The notes: a model not told the origin generated them from the sequence alone. DNA of 64,000 bases from Protaetiibacter larvae (GCF_008365275.1 NZ_CP043504.1:1116001-1180000); one strand, 5' to 3'. Shown: positions 42,432 to 52,101, numbered from the stretch's first letter. A program made the numbers and translations.

Positions 42432-43535
42432 ATGAGCGCTCTTCGGCCCGACCCGAGAGCGATCCCCGTGAGCAGTTACCGCATCGTCACCATCCCCGGT
42501 GACGGCATCGGCCCCGAAGTCACCGCCTCCGCCCTCGAGGTGGTCGAGGCGGCAGCGCGGGCGCACGGCGGGCTCACCCTCGAGGTCGAACAGCTCGACG
42601 CGAGCGCCGAACGCTGGAAGCGCACCGGCGTCGCGCTGCCGGATGAGGCGCTCGCCGCCGCGGCGGAAGCCGACGCCATCCTCATGGGCGCAGTCGGCCT
42701 GCCCGACGCGCGCCACCCCGACGGGCGCGAGGTCAACGGCGACGTCATCCTGCGCCTGCGGTTCGAGCTCGACCTCTACGGCGGCATCCGCCCGGTGCGC
42801 TCCTTCCCGAACGTCGCCACGGCGCTGCGCTCCGACGAGCCCATCGACTACGTGATCGTGCGGGAGAACGTCGAAGGCCTGCTCGCCTCGAGCGTCACCC
42901 GCATCCGCGACGAGGTCGCCATCGACAACCTCGTCATCACCGCGACCGGCACCACCAAGGTGAGCGAGCTGGCGTTCCGGCTCGCCGAGCGCCGCGCCGG
43001 CAAGCGCCGCGTCGCCTGCGTCGACAAGTCGAACGCCGTCGCCGCCTACGCCTTCTTCCGCGAGGTGTTCGACCAGGTGGCCGCCCGCCACCCCGACATC
43101 ACCCCCGACCACATCTACGTCGACGCGATGACCGCCTACCAGGTGCTCGACCCGCAGCGCTTCGACGTGGTCGTCACCGAGAACATGTTCGGCGACATCC
43201 TCTCCGACCTCGGCCCCGCCACCGTCGGCGGCCTCGGGCTCGCCGCCTCGGGCGACGTCGGCGACGCGCACGGCATGTTCCAGCCGAGCCACGGTTCCGC
43301 CCCCGACATCGCCGGGCGCGGCATCGCCAACCCCACCGCGACCATCCTCTCGGCCGCCATGATGCTCGACTGGCTCGGCCGTCAGCACGACGACGCGGAT
43401 GCCGTGGAGCTCGGCCGGGTGATCGACGACGCGGTCGTGCGCGTGCTCGCCGCGGGCCAGGTGCGCACCCCCGACCTGCGCGGCACCGCGACGAGCGCCG
43501 AGTTCACCGCCGCCGTGATCGGAGCCCTCGCGTGA
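42432..43535 (+). CDS. Isocitrate/isopropylmalate dehydrogenase family enzyme (tartrate/D-malate dehydrogenase-like)
   Basis: The 367-residue NAD-dependent beta-decarboxylating dehydrogenase has the family motifs [38 protein letters not shown], the catalytic Lys in DKSNAV, the metal Asp in [20 protein letters not shown], and [18 protein letters not shown]. Its place in a catabolic transporter operon, away from leu genes, suggests oxidation of an imported 2- or 3-hydroxy dicarboxylate rather than leucine synthesis. A GTG at 42468 would give a protein starting at the conserved [12 protein letters not shown] and is a possible alternative start. It overlaps the next gene by 4 bases. Confidence 0.88.
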   Translation: MSALRPDPRAIPVSSYRIVTIPGDGIGPEVTASALEVVEAAARAHGGLTLEVEQLDASAERWKRTGVALPDEALAAAAEADAILMGAVGLPDARHPDGREVNGDVILRLRFELDLYGGIRPVRSFPNVATALRSDEPIDYVIVRENVEGLLASSVTRIRDEVAIDNLVITATGTTKVSELAFRLAERRAGKRRVACVDKSNAVAAYAFFREVFDQVAARHPDITPDHIYVDAMTAYQVLDPQRFDVVVTENMFGDILSDLGPATVGGLGLAASGDVGDAHGMFQPSHGSAPDIAGRGIANPTATILSAAMMLDWLGRQHDDADAVELGRVIDDAVVRVLAAGQVRTPDLRGTATSAEFTAAVIGALA

Positions 43536-43963
43536 GCGCCGCCGAGGCCCGCATCGCCCGGCGCGTCGACCACGTGGGCATCGTGGTCCGCGACGCGCAG
43601 GCCGCGATCGACTGGTACGCCGACTCCTTCGGCTTCGTCGTCGACAGCGACGAGCTCATCCACGGCGACGCGCACAACGTGCGCCTCGTCTTCCTCGTGC
43701 CGGGCGCGGACGCCGCCCCCGGCGCCACCGCCCTGCAACTGCTCGCGCCGTTCGCCGACGGCCCCATCGGCCGCTACCTCGCCGAGCACGGCGAAGGCCT
43801 GCACCATGTGTGCTTCGCCGTCGACGACGTCGCCGCGACCACCCGCGCCCTCGGCGACGAGAGCACCCAGCCGTTCGTCGGCGGGAAGGGGCGCCTGTGC
43901 TCCTTCCCGAGCGGCGTTCCGTCCGATGTCCGCCTCGAGCTGGTCCAGGAGGAGCCCGCATGA
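43532..43963 (+). CDS. VOC-family enzyme, methylmalonyl-CoA epimerase-like
   Basis: The 143-residue single-module glyoxalase-fold protein shows metal ligands in the pattern of this superfamily: His in RVDHVGIVV, Glu or Gln in TALQLLAPF, His in GLHHVCFAV, and Glu in VRLELVQE. Its size and motifs match methylmalonyl-CoA epimerase and related isomerases. Within this operon it may epimerise or isomerise an acid or CoA intermediate. GTGA overlap with the preceding gene and proximity to the HAD gene show one transcript. Confidence 0.85.
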   Translation: MSAAEARIARRVDHVGIVVRDAQAAIDWYADSFGFVVDSDELIHGDAHNVRLVFLVPGADAAPGATALQLLAPFADGPIGRYLAEHGEGLHHVCFAVDDVAATTRALGDESTQPFVGGKGRLCSFPSGVPSDVRLELVQEEPA

Positions 43964-44004
43964 GCACGACGACACCCATCGCACCACCCAAGGAAGAGGA
44001 ATAC

Positions 44005-44739
44005 ATGTCCCCACGACCGAGCGGGCCTCTCGCCCAGGTCAAAGCTCTCACCTTCGACGTCTTCGGCACCGTCGTCGACTTCCGCAGCAGCATCATCGCC
44101 GAAGGCCGCCGGCTCTCGGCGCTGCACGGCGACGCGCCGGTCGACTGGCCGGCCTTCGCCGACCAGTGGCGCGCCGAATACCGTCCCGCGATGGATCGCG
44201 TGACGGCCGGCAGCGAGACCTGGATCAACGTCGACAACATCTATCGCCGCGCGCTCGACATGCTCATCGAGAAGTTCGGCATCGACTGGCTGAGCGAGGA
44301 GGAGCTCGCCGAGTTCAACCTCATCTGGCACCGCCTGGAGCCGTGGGGCGACTCGGTGCTGGGCCTGGAGCGGCTGCGCAAGCGCTTCATCCTGGCGACG
44401 CTGTCGAACGGCAACGTGCGCCTGCTCGTGGACCTCGCGCGCCACGCGAAGCTCCCCTGGGACATGGTGCTCAGCTCCGAGCTGGTGCGCGCCTACAAGC
44501 CGGACCGCCGGATGTACCAGTCGGCCGTCGACTACCTGTCGCTCGAGCCGCAGGAGATCATGATGGTCGCCGCGCACCAGTACGACCTGCGCGCCGCCGC
44601 GGAGCTCGGCTTCCGCACCGCGTTCGTCATGCGCCCGCTCGAGCACGGCCCCGAGTTCCAGGTCGATCTCACGATCGACGACGACTTCGACGTGGTCGCC
44701 AACGACATGGTCGACCTCGCTCGGCAGTTGGGTCTGTAA
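44005..44739 (+). CDS. HAD-superfamily hydrolase, haloacid dehalogenase type II-like
   Basis: The 244-residue HAD enzyme has the nucleophile motif LTFDVFGTVVDFR, motif II TLSNGNVRL, Lys in AYKPDRRMYQSAV, and VAAHQYDLRAA (type II dehalogenases usually have VAAHPYDLR). It may be a 2-haloacid dehalogenase or a phosphatase of the same clade. AGGAAGAGGA just upstream supports the ATG at 44005. An earlier ATG at 43960 overlaps the previous stop and would add 15 residues. If it is a true dehalogenase, the operon may handle a halogenated carboxylate; this is speculative. Confidence 0.85.
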   Translation: MSPRPSGPLAQVKALTFDVFGTVVDFRSSIIAEGRRLSALHGDAPVDWPAFADQWRAEYRPAMDRVTAGSETWINVDNIYRRALDMLIEKFGIDWLSEEELAEFNLIWHRLEPWGDSVLGLERLRKRFILATLSNGNVRLLVDLARHAKLPWDMVLSSELVRAYKPDRRMYQSAVDYLSLEPQEIMMVAAHQYDLRAAAELGFRTAFVMRPLEHGPEFQVDLTIDDDFDVVANDMVDLARQLGL

Positions 44740-44791
44740 AGGCCTGTCACCAACCCCCACCAAGAGGCATTCCAAAGGAGGATTCGCCAAC

Positions 44792-45817
44792 ATGTTCACC
44801 AGAACCCATCGGACGCGGGTCGGCGTCGTCGCCGGCATCGCGCTCGCGGCACTCGCGCTCACCGGATGTCAGGCCAAGCCGGCCGACGCCGGTGCAGCGG
44901 ACGCCGACTTCCCCTCGCAGCCGTTCACCATCACGGTCCCCTCGGGTCCGGGCGGCGGCCTCGACCAGCTCGGACGCTCGGTGCAGCTCGCGCTCACCGA
45001 GTCGGGTCTCGTGTCGGGCAACATCCAGGTGTTCAACAACCCGGGCGCCGGCTCGATGCTCGGCCTCAACCAGTTCGTCCGCGAGGAGGAGGGCGAGCAG
45101 TACCAGCTGCTCGCGGTCAGCGCGGTGCTGCTCGGCGCCGAGAAGACCTCCGACATCAAGGTCACGGTCGAGGGCGACACCACGCCGATCGCGGCGCTCG
45201 CCTCCGAGTACCTGACGATCGTCACCCGCCCCGACTCGGGCATCAAGGATCTGAAGGGCCTCGTCGACAAGCTCAAGAAGGATCCGGGCAGCGTCAACAT
45301 CGTCGGCTCGGTCGCCGGAAGCCTCGAGCAGGTGCTCATCGGTCTGCTCGCGCAGTCGCAGGACATCGACCCGGCCGACATCAACTACGTGCCGTACGAG
45401 AACGCGAGCGAGCAGGTCACGGCGCTCCTCTCGGGCGACGCGGATGTCTCCGTCATGGGCATCTCGGAGATCCTCTCGCAGCTGCAGGACGGCTCGGCGA
45501 TTCCGCTCGTCGTCTCCAGCCCCGAGCGGCTCGACGGGGTCGACGCCCCCACCTTCGAGGAGGCGGGCCTGCCGGCCGACCTCACGATGGCCAACTGGCG
45601 CGGCATCGTCGGCCCTCCGGGACTGTCCGACGCCCAGCGCGACCAGGTCGTCGACCTCATCGCGAAGATGCGCGAGACGGATCAGTGGAAGGAGATCCTC
45701 ACGGCCAAGTCGTGGGCGGACACCTTCATCGGGGGCGCCGACTTCGACGCCTACCTGAAGTCGGAGTCCGACCGGATCGGCAACGCCATGAAGGGTCTCG
45801 GTCTGATCGATGGCTGA
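44792..45817 (+). CDS. tctC: Tripartite tricarboxylate transporter substrate-binding lipoprotein TctC, copy 1
   Basis: The 341-residue lipoprotein has a lipobox ALTGC at about 22-26. The Bug/TctC fold shows FTITVPSGPGGGLDQLGR, the ligand loop NNPGAGSMLGLNQF, YVPYENASEQVTALLSGDAD and ANWRGIVGPPGLSD. It captures a carboxylate outside the membrane for TctAB. AAAGGAGG lies upstream of the start. It overlaps tctB by 8 bases. A second, closely similar gene lies after tctA. Confidence 0.92.
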   Translation: MFTRTHRTRVGVVAGIALAALALTGCQAKPADAGAADADFPSQPFTITVPSGPGGGLDQLGRSVQLALTESGLVSGNIQVFNNPGAGSMLGLNQFVREEEGEQYQLLAVSAVLLGAEKTSDIKVTVEGDTTPIAALASEYLTIVTRPDSGIKDLKGLVDKLKKDPGSVNIVGSVAGSLEQVLIGLLAQSQDIDPADINYVPYENASEQVTALLSGDADVSVMGISEILSQLQDGSAIPLVVSSPERLDGVDAPTFEEAGLPADLTMANWRGIVGPPGLSDAQRDQVVDLIAKMRETDQWKEILTAKSWADTFIGGADFDAYLKSESDRIGNAMKGLGLIDG

Positions 45818-46340
45818 TGTCCAGCCGACGGAGAACCCCGCCGACGCCGAGAGGCGTCGGCGGGGGATCCGCCGAGAGCTCGTCATCGTGGGCGTGGTTC
45901 TCGTCGCGTTCTCGGTGCTGATCGGCGTCATGTCGATCCAGCTCGCCGCGCGACGGAACTTCGAGCCCGACAGCTCGGGCATGTTCCCCCTCATCGTCGG
46001 CGCCGGTCTGCTGCTGTTCAGCATCCTCTTCCTCGTGCAGTCCATCCGTCCCCGCGACGAGGGCTACCTCGAGGAGCACATGGAGGGCGAGAAGCAGCGC
46101 ACCCGGATGCGGGTCGTGGTCTGGGTCGTGCTGGTCCTCGTCGCCTACGCGGCGCTCGTGGCGCTGATCGGGTACACGATCGCGACCGCGGCACTGTTCG
46201 TCGGCGTCTCCCGCCTCCTGGGCGAGAAGCGCTGGTTCCTCAACGTCGGAGTCGGGGTGGCCATGGCGGCCGCCGTGTACTTCGGCTTCACCCTCCTGCT
46301 GGGGGTTCGACTCCCGGCCGGCTTCCTCGGATTCATCTGA
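45810..46340 (+). CDS. tctB: Tripartite tricarboxylate transporter small permease TctB
   Basis: The 176-residue protein has four predicted helices (ELVIVGVVLVAFSVLIGVM, FPLIVGAGLLLFSILFLV, VVWVVLVLVAYAALVALIGY, AMAAAVYFGFTLLLGVRLP), the standard TctB layout. PDSSGMFPLIVGAGLL is the family signature region. It works with TctA in Na+- or H+-coupled uptake. It starts inside the end of tctC and ends 3 bases before tctA. Confidence 0.9.
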   Translation: MADVQPTENPADAERRRRGIRRELVIVGVVLVAFSVLIGVMSIQLAARRNFEPDSSGMFPLIVGAGLLLFSILFLVQSIRPRDEGYLEEHMEGEKQRTRMRVVVWVVLVLVAYAALVALIGYTIATAALFVGVSRLLGEKRWFLNVGVGVAMAAAVYFGFTLLLGVRLPAGFLGFI

Positions 46341-46343
46341 TAC

Positions 46344-47969
46344 ATGGACGACGCACTGCTGAACCTGTTCAACGGGTTCCTCACCATCCTGCAGCCGCAG
46401 TACCTGCTGTACGCGGCGCTGGGTGTTCTCCTCGGCACCTTCGTGGGTGTGCTCCCGGGAGTCGGCCCGCCGCTCACGATCGCGCTCCTGCTGCCGCTGA
46501 CCTACTCGCTCGAACCCACCGGGGCCTTCCTCCTCTTCGGAGGCATCTACTTCGGCGCGCTCTACGGCGGATCGATCACCTCGATCCTCATGAACACGCC
46601 AGGGGAGTCCTCGGCGGTGGTCACCGCGATAGAAGGCCATGCGATGGCGAAATCCGGTCGAGCCGGGGTCGCCCTGTCGATCTCGATCATCGGAGCCGTC
46701 ATCGCCGGCACCATCGCGACCCTCGGACTGACCTTCCTCAGCCCGGTGATCGCGGGGATCGCCACGAGCCTGCGGGCCACCGACTACTTCGCACTCATGA
46801 TCTTCGCCTTCGCGAGCGTCACGGCGCTCGTCGGCAAGTCGATCGTGCGGGGCATGCTGAGCCTGTTCATCGGGCTCTGGGTGGGTCTCATCGGCATCGA
46901 CTTCGTGTCGGGCGACTCGCGGTTCACCTTCGGGGTTCCGCAGCTCGCCGACGGCATCAACGAGGTGCTGATCGTGATCGGTCTGTTCGCGGTGGGCGAG
47001 GCCCTCTACGGTTCGGCGCGCGCGATGGCGGGCGGCGAGACGGTCGTTCCGCTCAACGGGCGGTTCTGGCCGAACCGGAGCGAGGTCAAGCGCGTCTGGA
47101 AGCCGTGGCTGCGCGGCTCGGGGCTCGGGTTCCTGTTCGGAGCCCTGCCCACGGGTGGTGCGGAGATCCCGACGTTCCTCAGCTACGGCATCGAGAAGCG
47201 TCTGTCGAAGCACAAGCACGAGTTCGGCAAGGGTGCCCCGGAGGGCATGGCCGGACCCGAGGCGGCGGCGAGCGCGTCCTTCTCGGGCGTGATGGTGCCG
47301 CTGCTGACGCTCGGCATCCCCACCTCGGCGACCGCGGCGATCCTGCTGTCGGCGTTCCAGATCTACAACATCCAGCCCGGACCCCGCCTGTTCGAGTCCA
47401 GCGGGACGATCGTGTGGCCGCTCATCGCGAGCTTCTACATCGGCAACATCATGTTGTTCCTGATCAACCTGCCGCTCATCCGGCTCTGGGTGAAGATCCT
47501 GAAGATCCCGACCCCGTTCCTGTTCGCCGGCATCCTCGTGTTCGCCACGCTCGGTGTCTACAGCATCAGCAACAGCTTCACCGACCTGATCGTCGTGTAC
47601 ATCATCGGCATCGTCGGTCTGCTGATGCGCAGGTACGACTTCCCCATCGCCCCCGCGATCCTCGGAGCGATTCTCGGCCCGCTGGTCGAGACGCAGTTCC
47701 GGCGTTCGCTGGAGCTCGGGGATGGCAACTTCCTGGTGTTCATCGACCGTCCGTTCAGCGCGATCGTGTTGGCGCTGGCCACCGCGGTCATCGTGCTGCC
47801 GATCGTGAGCCGTCGCTTCAGCAAGGCGAAGGATGCGGTCGAGGAGGGCGACATCTCCGGCCTCATCGAGGGCGGGGAGCACCAGGACGAGACGACGGAT
47901 GCGTCCGAGTCGACCGCATCGGTCGGCGTGGGGGCTCCGGCGCGGCGCCGTTGGTGGCGCCGGAACTGA
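46344..47969 (+). CDS. tctA: Tripartite tricarboxylate transporter large permease TctA
   Basis: The 541-residue membrane protein has about 12 helices. Two copies of the TctA glycine-rich motif are visible: [20 protein letters not shown] with [15 protein letters not shown] in the N-half, and [19 protein letters not shown] with [19 protein letters not shown] in the C-half. This is full length for the family. It forms the translocation path. A charged C-terminal tail ([20 protein letters not shown]) lies in the cytoplasm. The second TctC gene follows within 40 bases. Confidence 0.94.
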   Translation: MDDALLNLFNGFLTILQPQYLLYAALGVLLGTFVGVLPGVGPPLTIALLLPLTYSLEPTGAFLLFGGIYFGALYGGSITSILMNTPGESSAVVTAIEGHAMAKSGRAGVALSISIIGAVIAGTIATLGLTFLSPVIAGIATSLRATDYFALMIFAFASVTALVGKSIVRGMLSLFIGLWVGLIGIDFVSGDSRFTFGVPQLADGINEVLIVIGLFAVGEALYGSARAMAGGETVVPLNGRFWPNRSEVKRVWKPWLRGSGLGFLFGALPTGGAEIPTFLSYGIEKRLSKHKHEFGKGAPEGMAGPEAAASASFSGVMVPLLTLGIPTSATAAILLSAFQIYNIQPGPRLFESSGTIVWPLIASFYIGNIMLFLINLPLIRLWVKILKIPTPFLFAGILVFATLGVYSISNSFTDLIVVYIIGIVGLLMRRYDFPIAPAILGAILGPLVETQFRRSLELGDGNFLVFIDRPFSAIVLALATAVIVLPIVSRRFSKAKDAVEEGDISGLIEGGEHQDETTDASESTASVGVGAPARRRWWRRN

Positions 47970-48006
47970 CGAGTGATCCATGGCAATCATCCAAAGGAGG
48001 AAGTAC

Positions 48007-49041
48007 ATGCCAGCAACACGCACTCTCCGAAACCGCTCCATCCGTCGCAGCCTGATCGCGGGGCTCGCAGCCGTCTCGATGGGGGCAGGCCTCGCGGCCT
48101 GCGCCCCGTCGGGCGGCGGAGAAGAGGCGCCCTTCCCGTCCAAGCCGTTCACGATCGTGGTGCCGGCCGCCCCGGGCGGCGGCTACGACCAGATGGGTCG
48201 TGCCGTCCAGCAGGCCCTCACCAAGTCGGGGCTCGTCACGAGCAACATCACGGTGTTCAACAACCCGGGCGCCGGTGGCGTCCTGGGTCTCAACGAGTTC
48301 TCGCAGGACGCTCAGGGCGACCCGTTCCAGCTGCTCTCGATGGGTGTGGTGCTGCTGGGGGCCGAGAAGACCTCGGACCTCGACGTGCGGGTCGAGAACG
48401 ACACGACGCCGATCGCCCGGCTCGGGTCGAGCTACCTCACGATCGTCGCGAAGGCGGACTCCGACATCCAGTCGCTCGGCGACCTGGCCGACAAGCTCAA
48501 GGCCGACCCGGGAAGCGTGAGCATCGCGGGCAGCGTCACGGGCAGCCTCGAGCAGATCCTCATGGGCCTGTTCGCGGAGTCGATCGGGTTGGACCCGAAG
48601 GCGATCAAGTACGTCGCCTACGAGAACGCGAGCGAGCAGACCACCGCGGTGCTCTCGGGCGACGCGGACGTCTCGGTGACGGGTCTGTCGGAGACGCAGG
48701 CGCAGATCGATGACGGCTCCATGCGGGCCCTCGTCGTGACGAGCCCGGAGCGCATCGACGGCGTCGACGCCCCCACCTTCGAGGAGGAGGGTTTCAGCGC
48801 GGACCTCGTCACGGCGAACTGGCGCGGTGTGGTGGCCGGCCCCGGCATCAGCGACGAGGATCGCGACAAGCTCGTCGACCTCATCACCCAGATGCAGGCG
48901 ACGCCGGAGTGGAAGCAGCTGCTGACCCAGTACAACTGGTCGGACACCTTCCTCGCGGGCGATGAGTTCTCGGACTTCGTGACCTCCGAGTCGAAGCGCA
49001 TCGGCGATGCGCTCACGGCTCTCGGGGTGACCGAAGGCTAG
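48007..49041 (+). CDS. tctC: Tripartite tricarboxylate transporter substrate-binding lipoprotein TctC, copy 2
   Basis: The 344-residue lipoprotein has a lipobox LAAC. It matches copy 1 along its whole length: FTIVVPAAPGGGYDQMGR, NNPGAGGVLGLNEF, YENASEQTTAVLSGDAD, ANWRGVVAGPGISD. The ATG at 48007 is preceded by AAAGGAGG, so an in-frame ATG 27 bases earlier is rejected. The pair probably arose by tandem duplication around tctAB and may widen the substrate range. A strong terminator follows. Confidence 0.92.
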   Translation: MPATRTLRNRSIRRSLIAGLAAVSMGAGLAACAPSGGGEEAPFPSKPFTIVVPAAPGGGYDQMGRAVQQALTKSGLVTSNITVFNNPGAGGVLGLNEFSQDAQGDPFQLLSMGVVLLGAEKTSDLDVRVENDTTPIARLGSSYLTIVAKADSDIQSLGDLADKLKADPGSVSIAGSVTGSLEQILMGLFAESIGLDPKAIKYVAYENASEQTTAVLSGDADVSVTGLSETQAQIDDGSMRALVVTSPERIDGVDAPTFEEEGFSADLVTANWRGVVAGPGISDEDRDKLVDLITQMQATPEWKQLLTQYNWSDTFLAGDEFSDFVTSESKRIGDALTALGVTEG

Positions 49042-49057
49042 ACGGCGCACACACGGG

Positions 49058-49088
49058 GCGGGCGGGGACGGCGGTCCTCGCCCGCTTT
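49058..49088 (+). terminator. Rho-independent-type terminator of the carboxylate operon
   Basis: 12-base arms GCGGGCGGGGAC and GTCCTCGCCCGC (one G-T wobble) with a GGCG loop are followed by TTT. It starts 17 bases after the second tctC stop. Confidence 0.8.
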
Positions 49089-49153
49089 CGTGCGCCGGCC
49101 GCCTTCGTGCGTCGGCCGGTGTCGTCCACGTCGGTCGCGGCATGCGCCGTCGC

Positions 49154-49159
49154 TAGGCT
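49154..49159 (+). promoter_or_regulatory. -10 box TAGGCT, leaderless start of the OleA-like gene
   Basis: TAGGCT is followed by 7 bases and the GTG at 49167. It would drive the five-gene biosynthetic operon. Confidence 0.5.
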
Positions 49160-49166
49160 CTCGACC

Positions 49167-50177
49167 GTGTCGGCGCCGATCTCGTCTCGCATCTCGGGTC
49201 TCGGCGTCCACCTGCCCGAACGCACCCGCACGACCGGCGAGACGGAGGCCGAGTTGCGCCGCCGGAACCCGCGGCAGCACCTGCCGACGGGCCTCATCCG
49301 CCGGATGACGGGCGTGGAGTCGGTGCACCTGCGCCCGGACGGGTGGGACGCCTCCGATCTGGCGGTGGCGGCCGCCCGCGTGGCGCTCGCCGAATCGCCC
49401 GGCGAGGTGGACCTCGTGCTGTTCGCGAGCGCGAGCCAGGACCTGGTCGAGCCCGCCACGAGCCACATCGTGGCCGCGAAGCTCGGCCTCAGCTCGCCCG
49501 TGATGGACGTCAAGAACGCCTGCAACTCGGTCGTCAACGCCCTGCAGGTGGCCGACGCGCTCATCCGAACCGGCCAGTACGGGCGGGTGCTCATCGCGAG
49601 CGGCGAGGCGCCGACCGTGGCGGTGCGCTGGGAGGTGGACTCGCACGAGCAGTTCATCCGCAGCTTCCCCGGCTACACGATGAGCGACGGCGGCGCCGCG
49701 CTCGTGCTGGAGGCCTCCGACGACGAGGGCGCCGGCATCCGTGCCACGCGCTTCCTCGCCGTGTCGAAGCATTGGGGGATCGGCACCCTGCCGGGCGGCG
49801 GCACCATGCGCCCGCACGACGTCGACGCCGGCTACTTCGACATGGACGGCCACGGCCTGCAGCGCGCCTTCCTCGAACTCGGGCCGGAGCCGGTGCTCGG
49901 CCTGCTGCGCGACCGCGGGCTCGTCTGGGAGGATTTCGACCTCGTGGCCATCCACCAGGTGGCGCTGCCCTACCTGCCGCCCGTCTTCGAGCGGCTGGGC
50001 GTGCCCGACGACCGCACCGTGGTGACGGTGCGCGACCACGGCAATCTCGCCTCGGCGACGCTGCCGCTGCAACTGCAGCTCGCGCGCGAGCGCGGGATGC
50101 TGCGCGAGGGGTCGCGGGCGCTGCTGATCGGTCTCGCGGGCGGCATCTCGCTCGGGCTCGCGGAGGTGATCTGGTGA
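49167..50177 (+). CDS. Ketoacyl-ACP synthase III family enzyme, OleA-like
   Basis: The 336-residue thiolase-fold condensing enzyme has the catalytic triad Cys119 (DVKNACNSVVNAL), His263 (VAIHQVALPYLP) and Asn293 (DHGNLASATLPLQL), with the glycine loop GLAGGISLGL near the end. FabH starts fatty acid synthesis, while OleA-type relatives join two acyl-CoAs head to head. The AMP ligase and reductase downstream match OleC and OleD, so an OleA-like condensation is the better guess. OleA also needs a Glu delivered from the partner subunit, which I could not place by eye. The stop overlaps the next start (GTGA). Confidence 0.85.
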   Translation: MSAPISSRISGLGVHLPERTRTTGETEAELRRRNPRQHLPTGLIRRMTGVESVHLRPDGWDASDLAVAAARVALAESPGEVDLVLFASASQDLVEPATSHIVAAKLGLSSPVMDVKNACNSVVNALQVADALIRTGQYGRVLIASGEAPTVAVRWEVDSHEQFIRSFPGYTMSDGGAALVLEASDDEGAGIRATRFLAVSKHWGIGTLPGGGTMRPHDVDAGYFDMDGHGLQRAFLELGPEPVLGLLRDRGLVWEDFDLVAIHQVALPYLPPVFERLGVPDDRTVVTVRDHGNLASATLPLQLQLARERGMLREGSRALLIGLAGGISLGLAEVIW

Positions 50178-50947
50178 GCGCACCGCTCGCGGTCGTCGTG
50201 CCGATGTTCCAGGAGGCTGCCGGGGTGACGGCCACGCTCGAGGCGCTCGCCGCGCAGCGCGACGCCGACTTCGAGGTGGTGTTCGTCGACAACGGCTCCA
50301 CCGACGGATCCGGGGATGTCGTGCGGGCCTTCGCCGCCGAGCACGGCCTGCACCGCTGGCGGGTGATCGTGGAGCCGCAGAAGGGCACCGGTGCGGCCGC
50401 CGACACGGGGATGCGCGCCGCGATCGCGGCGGGCGCGGTGCTGCTCGCGCGCACGGATGCCGACTGCATCCCGCGGGACGACTGGACGGCGTCCATCCGC
50501 CGCGCCCTCACCCCGCGCGCGGAGGGCGGCCTCGGCTTCCGCCTGGTCGGCGGGGAGCTGCTGGCGCGCCGCGACGAGGGCCTCGGCTGGTGGCCGCGGG
50601 CGGTGCTGCGCGGCGCCGTGCATCTCGCGGAGGCCTTCGGCCGCATCCGTCCCGGCAACCGCGACCCCGGCTACCTCGGCCCCTACTTCATGGCCGCGGG
50701 CTGCAACGTGGGCATCACGGCCGAACTGTACGAGGCATGCGGTGGCTTCCCGCGCACCAGGATCGAGGACCTCCACGAGGATCGCGCCCTCGTGAACGCG
50801 GTGCGCCGCATCACGCGCGACTACGCCCGTCGCGGCGACATCGTCGTCTACGGCTCCAGCCGGCGGGTGCAGGCCTGGGGGCTGCGACGCACGCTGCTCT
50901 GGTACAAGGACCACGCCTACCGGCCCGAGGTGGTGGACATCCGGTGA
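50174..50947 (+). CDS. Family 2 glycosyltransferase (GT-A fold)
   Basis: The 257-residue protein has the GT2 core: AVVVPMFQEAAGVTATLEAL, VVFVDNGSTDGSGDVV, the Asp-x-Asp-type ARTDADCIPRDDW, and FMAAGCNVGITAELYEACGG followed by EDLHEDRALV. It has no membrane helices and should be cytosolic or peripheral. It lies between the OleA-like and P450 genes with 4-base overlaps on both sides, so it probably glycosylates the product or an intermediate of this pathway. The donor and acceptor are unknown. Confidence 0.88.
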   Translation: MSAPLAVVVPMFQEAAGVTATLEALAAQRDADFEVVFVDNGSTDGSGDVVRAFAAEHGLHRWRVIVEPQKGTGAAADTGMRAAIAAGAVLLARTDADCIPRDDWTASIRRALTPRAEGGLGFRLVGGELLARRDEGLGWWPRAVLRGAVHLAEAFGRIRPGNRDPGYLGPYFMAAGCNVGITAELYEACGGFPRTRIEDLHEDRALVNAVRRITRDYARRGDIVVYGSSRRVQAWGLRRTLLWYKDHAYRPEVVDIR

Positions 50948-52101
50948 GCCGTCGGGCGGCGGACGACACCGCGACGCGGCGCGACGCGGCGGTGGTGCGC
51001 GCGGCGCATCCGGTGGCGTTCCCGCTCGTCTCCGCCATCCCCGGCCCGGTGCGCCGGGTGCCGGGGCTCGGAGTGGTCGTGAAGGATGCCGCGCTGCTGC
51101 GCGGGGTGCTCATGGACGGGGAGCACTTCTCGAAGACCGGCAAGGGCGCCTCGAGCGAGCTGTGGACGCCCGTGCTCGGCCCGCGCGTGCTCGTCAACAT
51201 GCACGGCCCGGAGCATCTGGCGCTGCGCCGCCAGCTGGCGCCGCTATTCGCGCCGAGCTTCGTCGACGGCTTCGTCGCCGAGAGCCTGGGTGCTCTCACC
51301 GCCTCGCTCGCGTCGGCACTCGCGGCAGGGGAGGAGGTCGACCTCGTCGCTCACGCCCGCCGCGCGGCGAGCCGGGTGGTCTCGCGACTTGTTGGCCTCG
51401 ACGAGGGCGACTTCGACGACGCGAGCTTCGCCCGGATCTCCACGATCATCGGCACCGTCACCCTCGCCCGCCCGCGGTTGCGCCCGCGCCCGCTCGCCGA
51501 GGCGCGCGCCGTCTTCGCCGAGCTCAGCACGCACGCGGCCCGCGCCTACGCGGGCGACGAGTCGACCGTGCCGGGGCGGATGCGCGCGCTGGGCCTCGAC
51601 GAGCGCGAGGCGATCGGCGCGGTCGGGGCCTTCGTGCTCGCGGGCACCGAGACGATCGTGTCGTACCTGCCACGGCTCGCGGCGCTGCTGATCGACTCCG
51701 GCTGGCTCGCCCGGGTCGCATCCGACCGCGCCCTCGCGGATGCGGCGATCGCCGAAGGCCTGCGCGTCACGACCCCGACCCCCGTGATGCTGCGCTCGAC
51801 GCTCGCACCGACCACGATCGGCGAGGTGCCGGTGCGCGCGGGGGACCGCGTGATCCTCGGCACCTACTGGGCCGACACGGCGCTCGGCGCCTTCGACCCG
51901 GACGCACACCCGGCGGCCTCCCTCAAGCAGCTGTGGTTCGGGGCGGGCGTGCACTTCTGCATCGGCGCACCTCTCGCGATGGCGCAGATCCGGCAGACCT
52001 TCGAGGCATTGCTGGCACACCCGGGGCTGCGGATCATGCGCCGCCGGGCCGCGCGCGGGGTGCTCATCCCCGCCTACGCCGAGCTGGTGGTGCGCGCGTG
52101 A
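50944..52101 (+). CDS. Cytochrome P450
   Basis: The 385-residue protein is a bacterial class P450. It has the heme loop WFGAGVHFCIGAPLAMAQI with axial Cys339, the I-helix motif AFVLAGTETIVSY, and the K-helix ExxR as EGLR. It is a little shorter than the usual 400-410. The I-helix has AGTET, where T supports O2 activation. It is probably a tailoring hydroxylase on the lipid-like product of this cluster. Redox partners are not encoded nearby. GTGA overlaps bind it into the operon. Confidence 0.9.
   Translation: MSRRAADDTATRRDAAVVRAAHPVAFPLVSAIPGPVRRVPGLGVVVKDAALLRGVLMDGEHFSKTGKGASSELWTPVLGPRVLVNMHGPEHLALRRQLAPLFAPSFVDGFVAESLGALTASLASALAAGEEVDLVAHARRAASRVVSRLVGLDEGDFDDASFARISTIIGTVTLARPRLRPRPLAEARAVFAELSTHAARAYAGDESTVPGRMRALGLDEREAIGAVGAFVLAGTETIVSYLPRLAALLIDSGWLARVASDRALADAAIAEGLRVTTPTPVMLRSTLAPTTIGEVPVRAGDRVILGTYWADTALGAFDPDAHPAASLKQLWFGAGVHFCIGAPLAMAQIRQTFEALLAHPGLRIMRRRAARGVLIPAYAELVVRA

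Noticed and set aside
42432-43535. leuB of leucine synthesis
   Set aside because: There are no other leu genes, and the gene is locked into a GntR-controlled carboxylate transporter operon.
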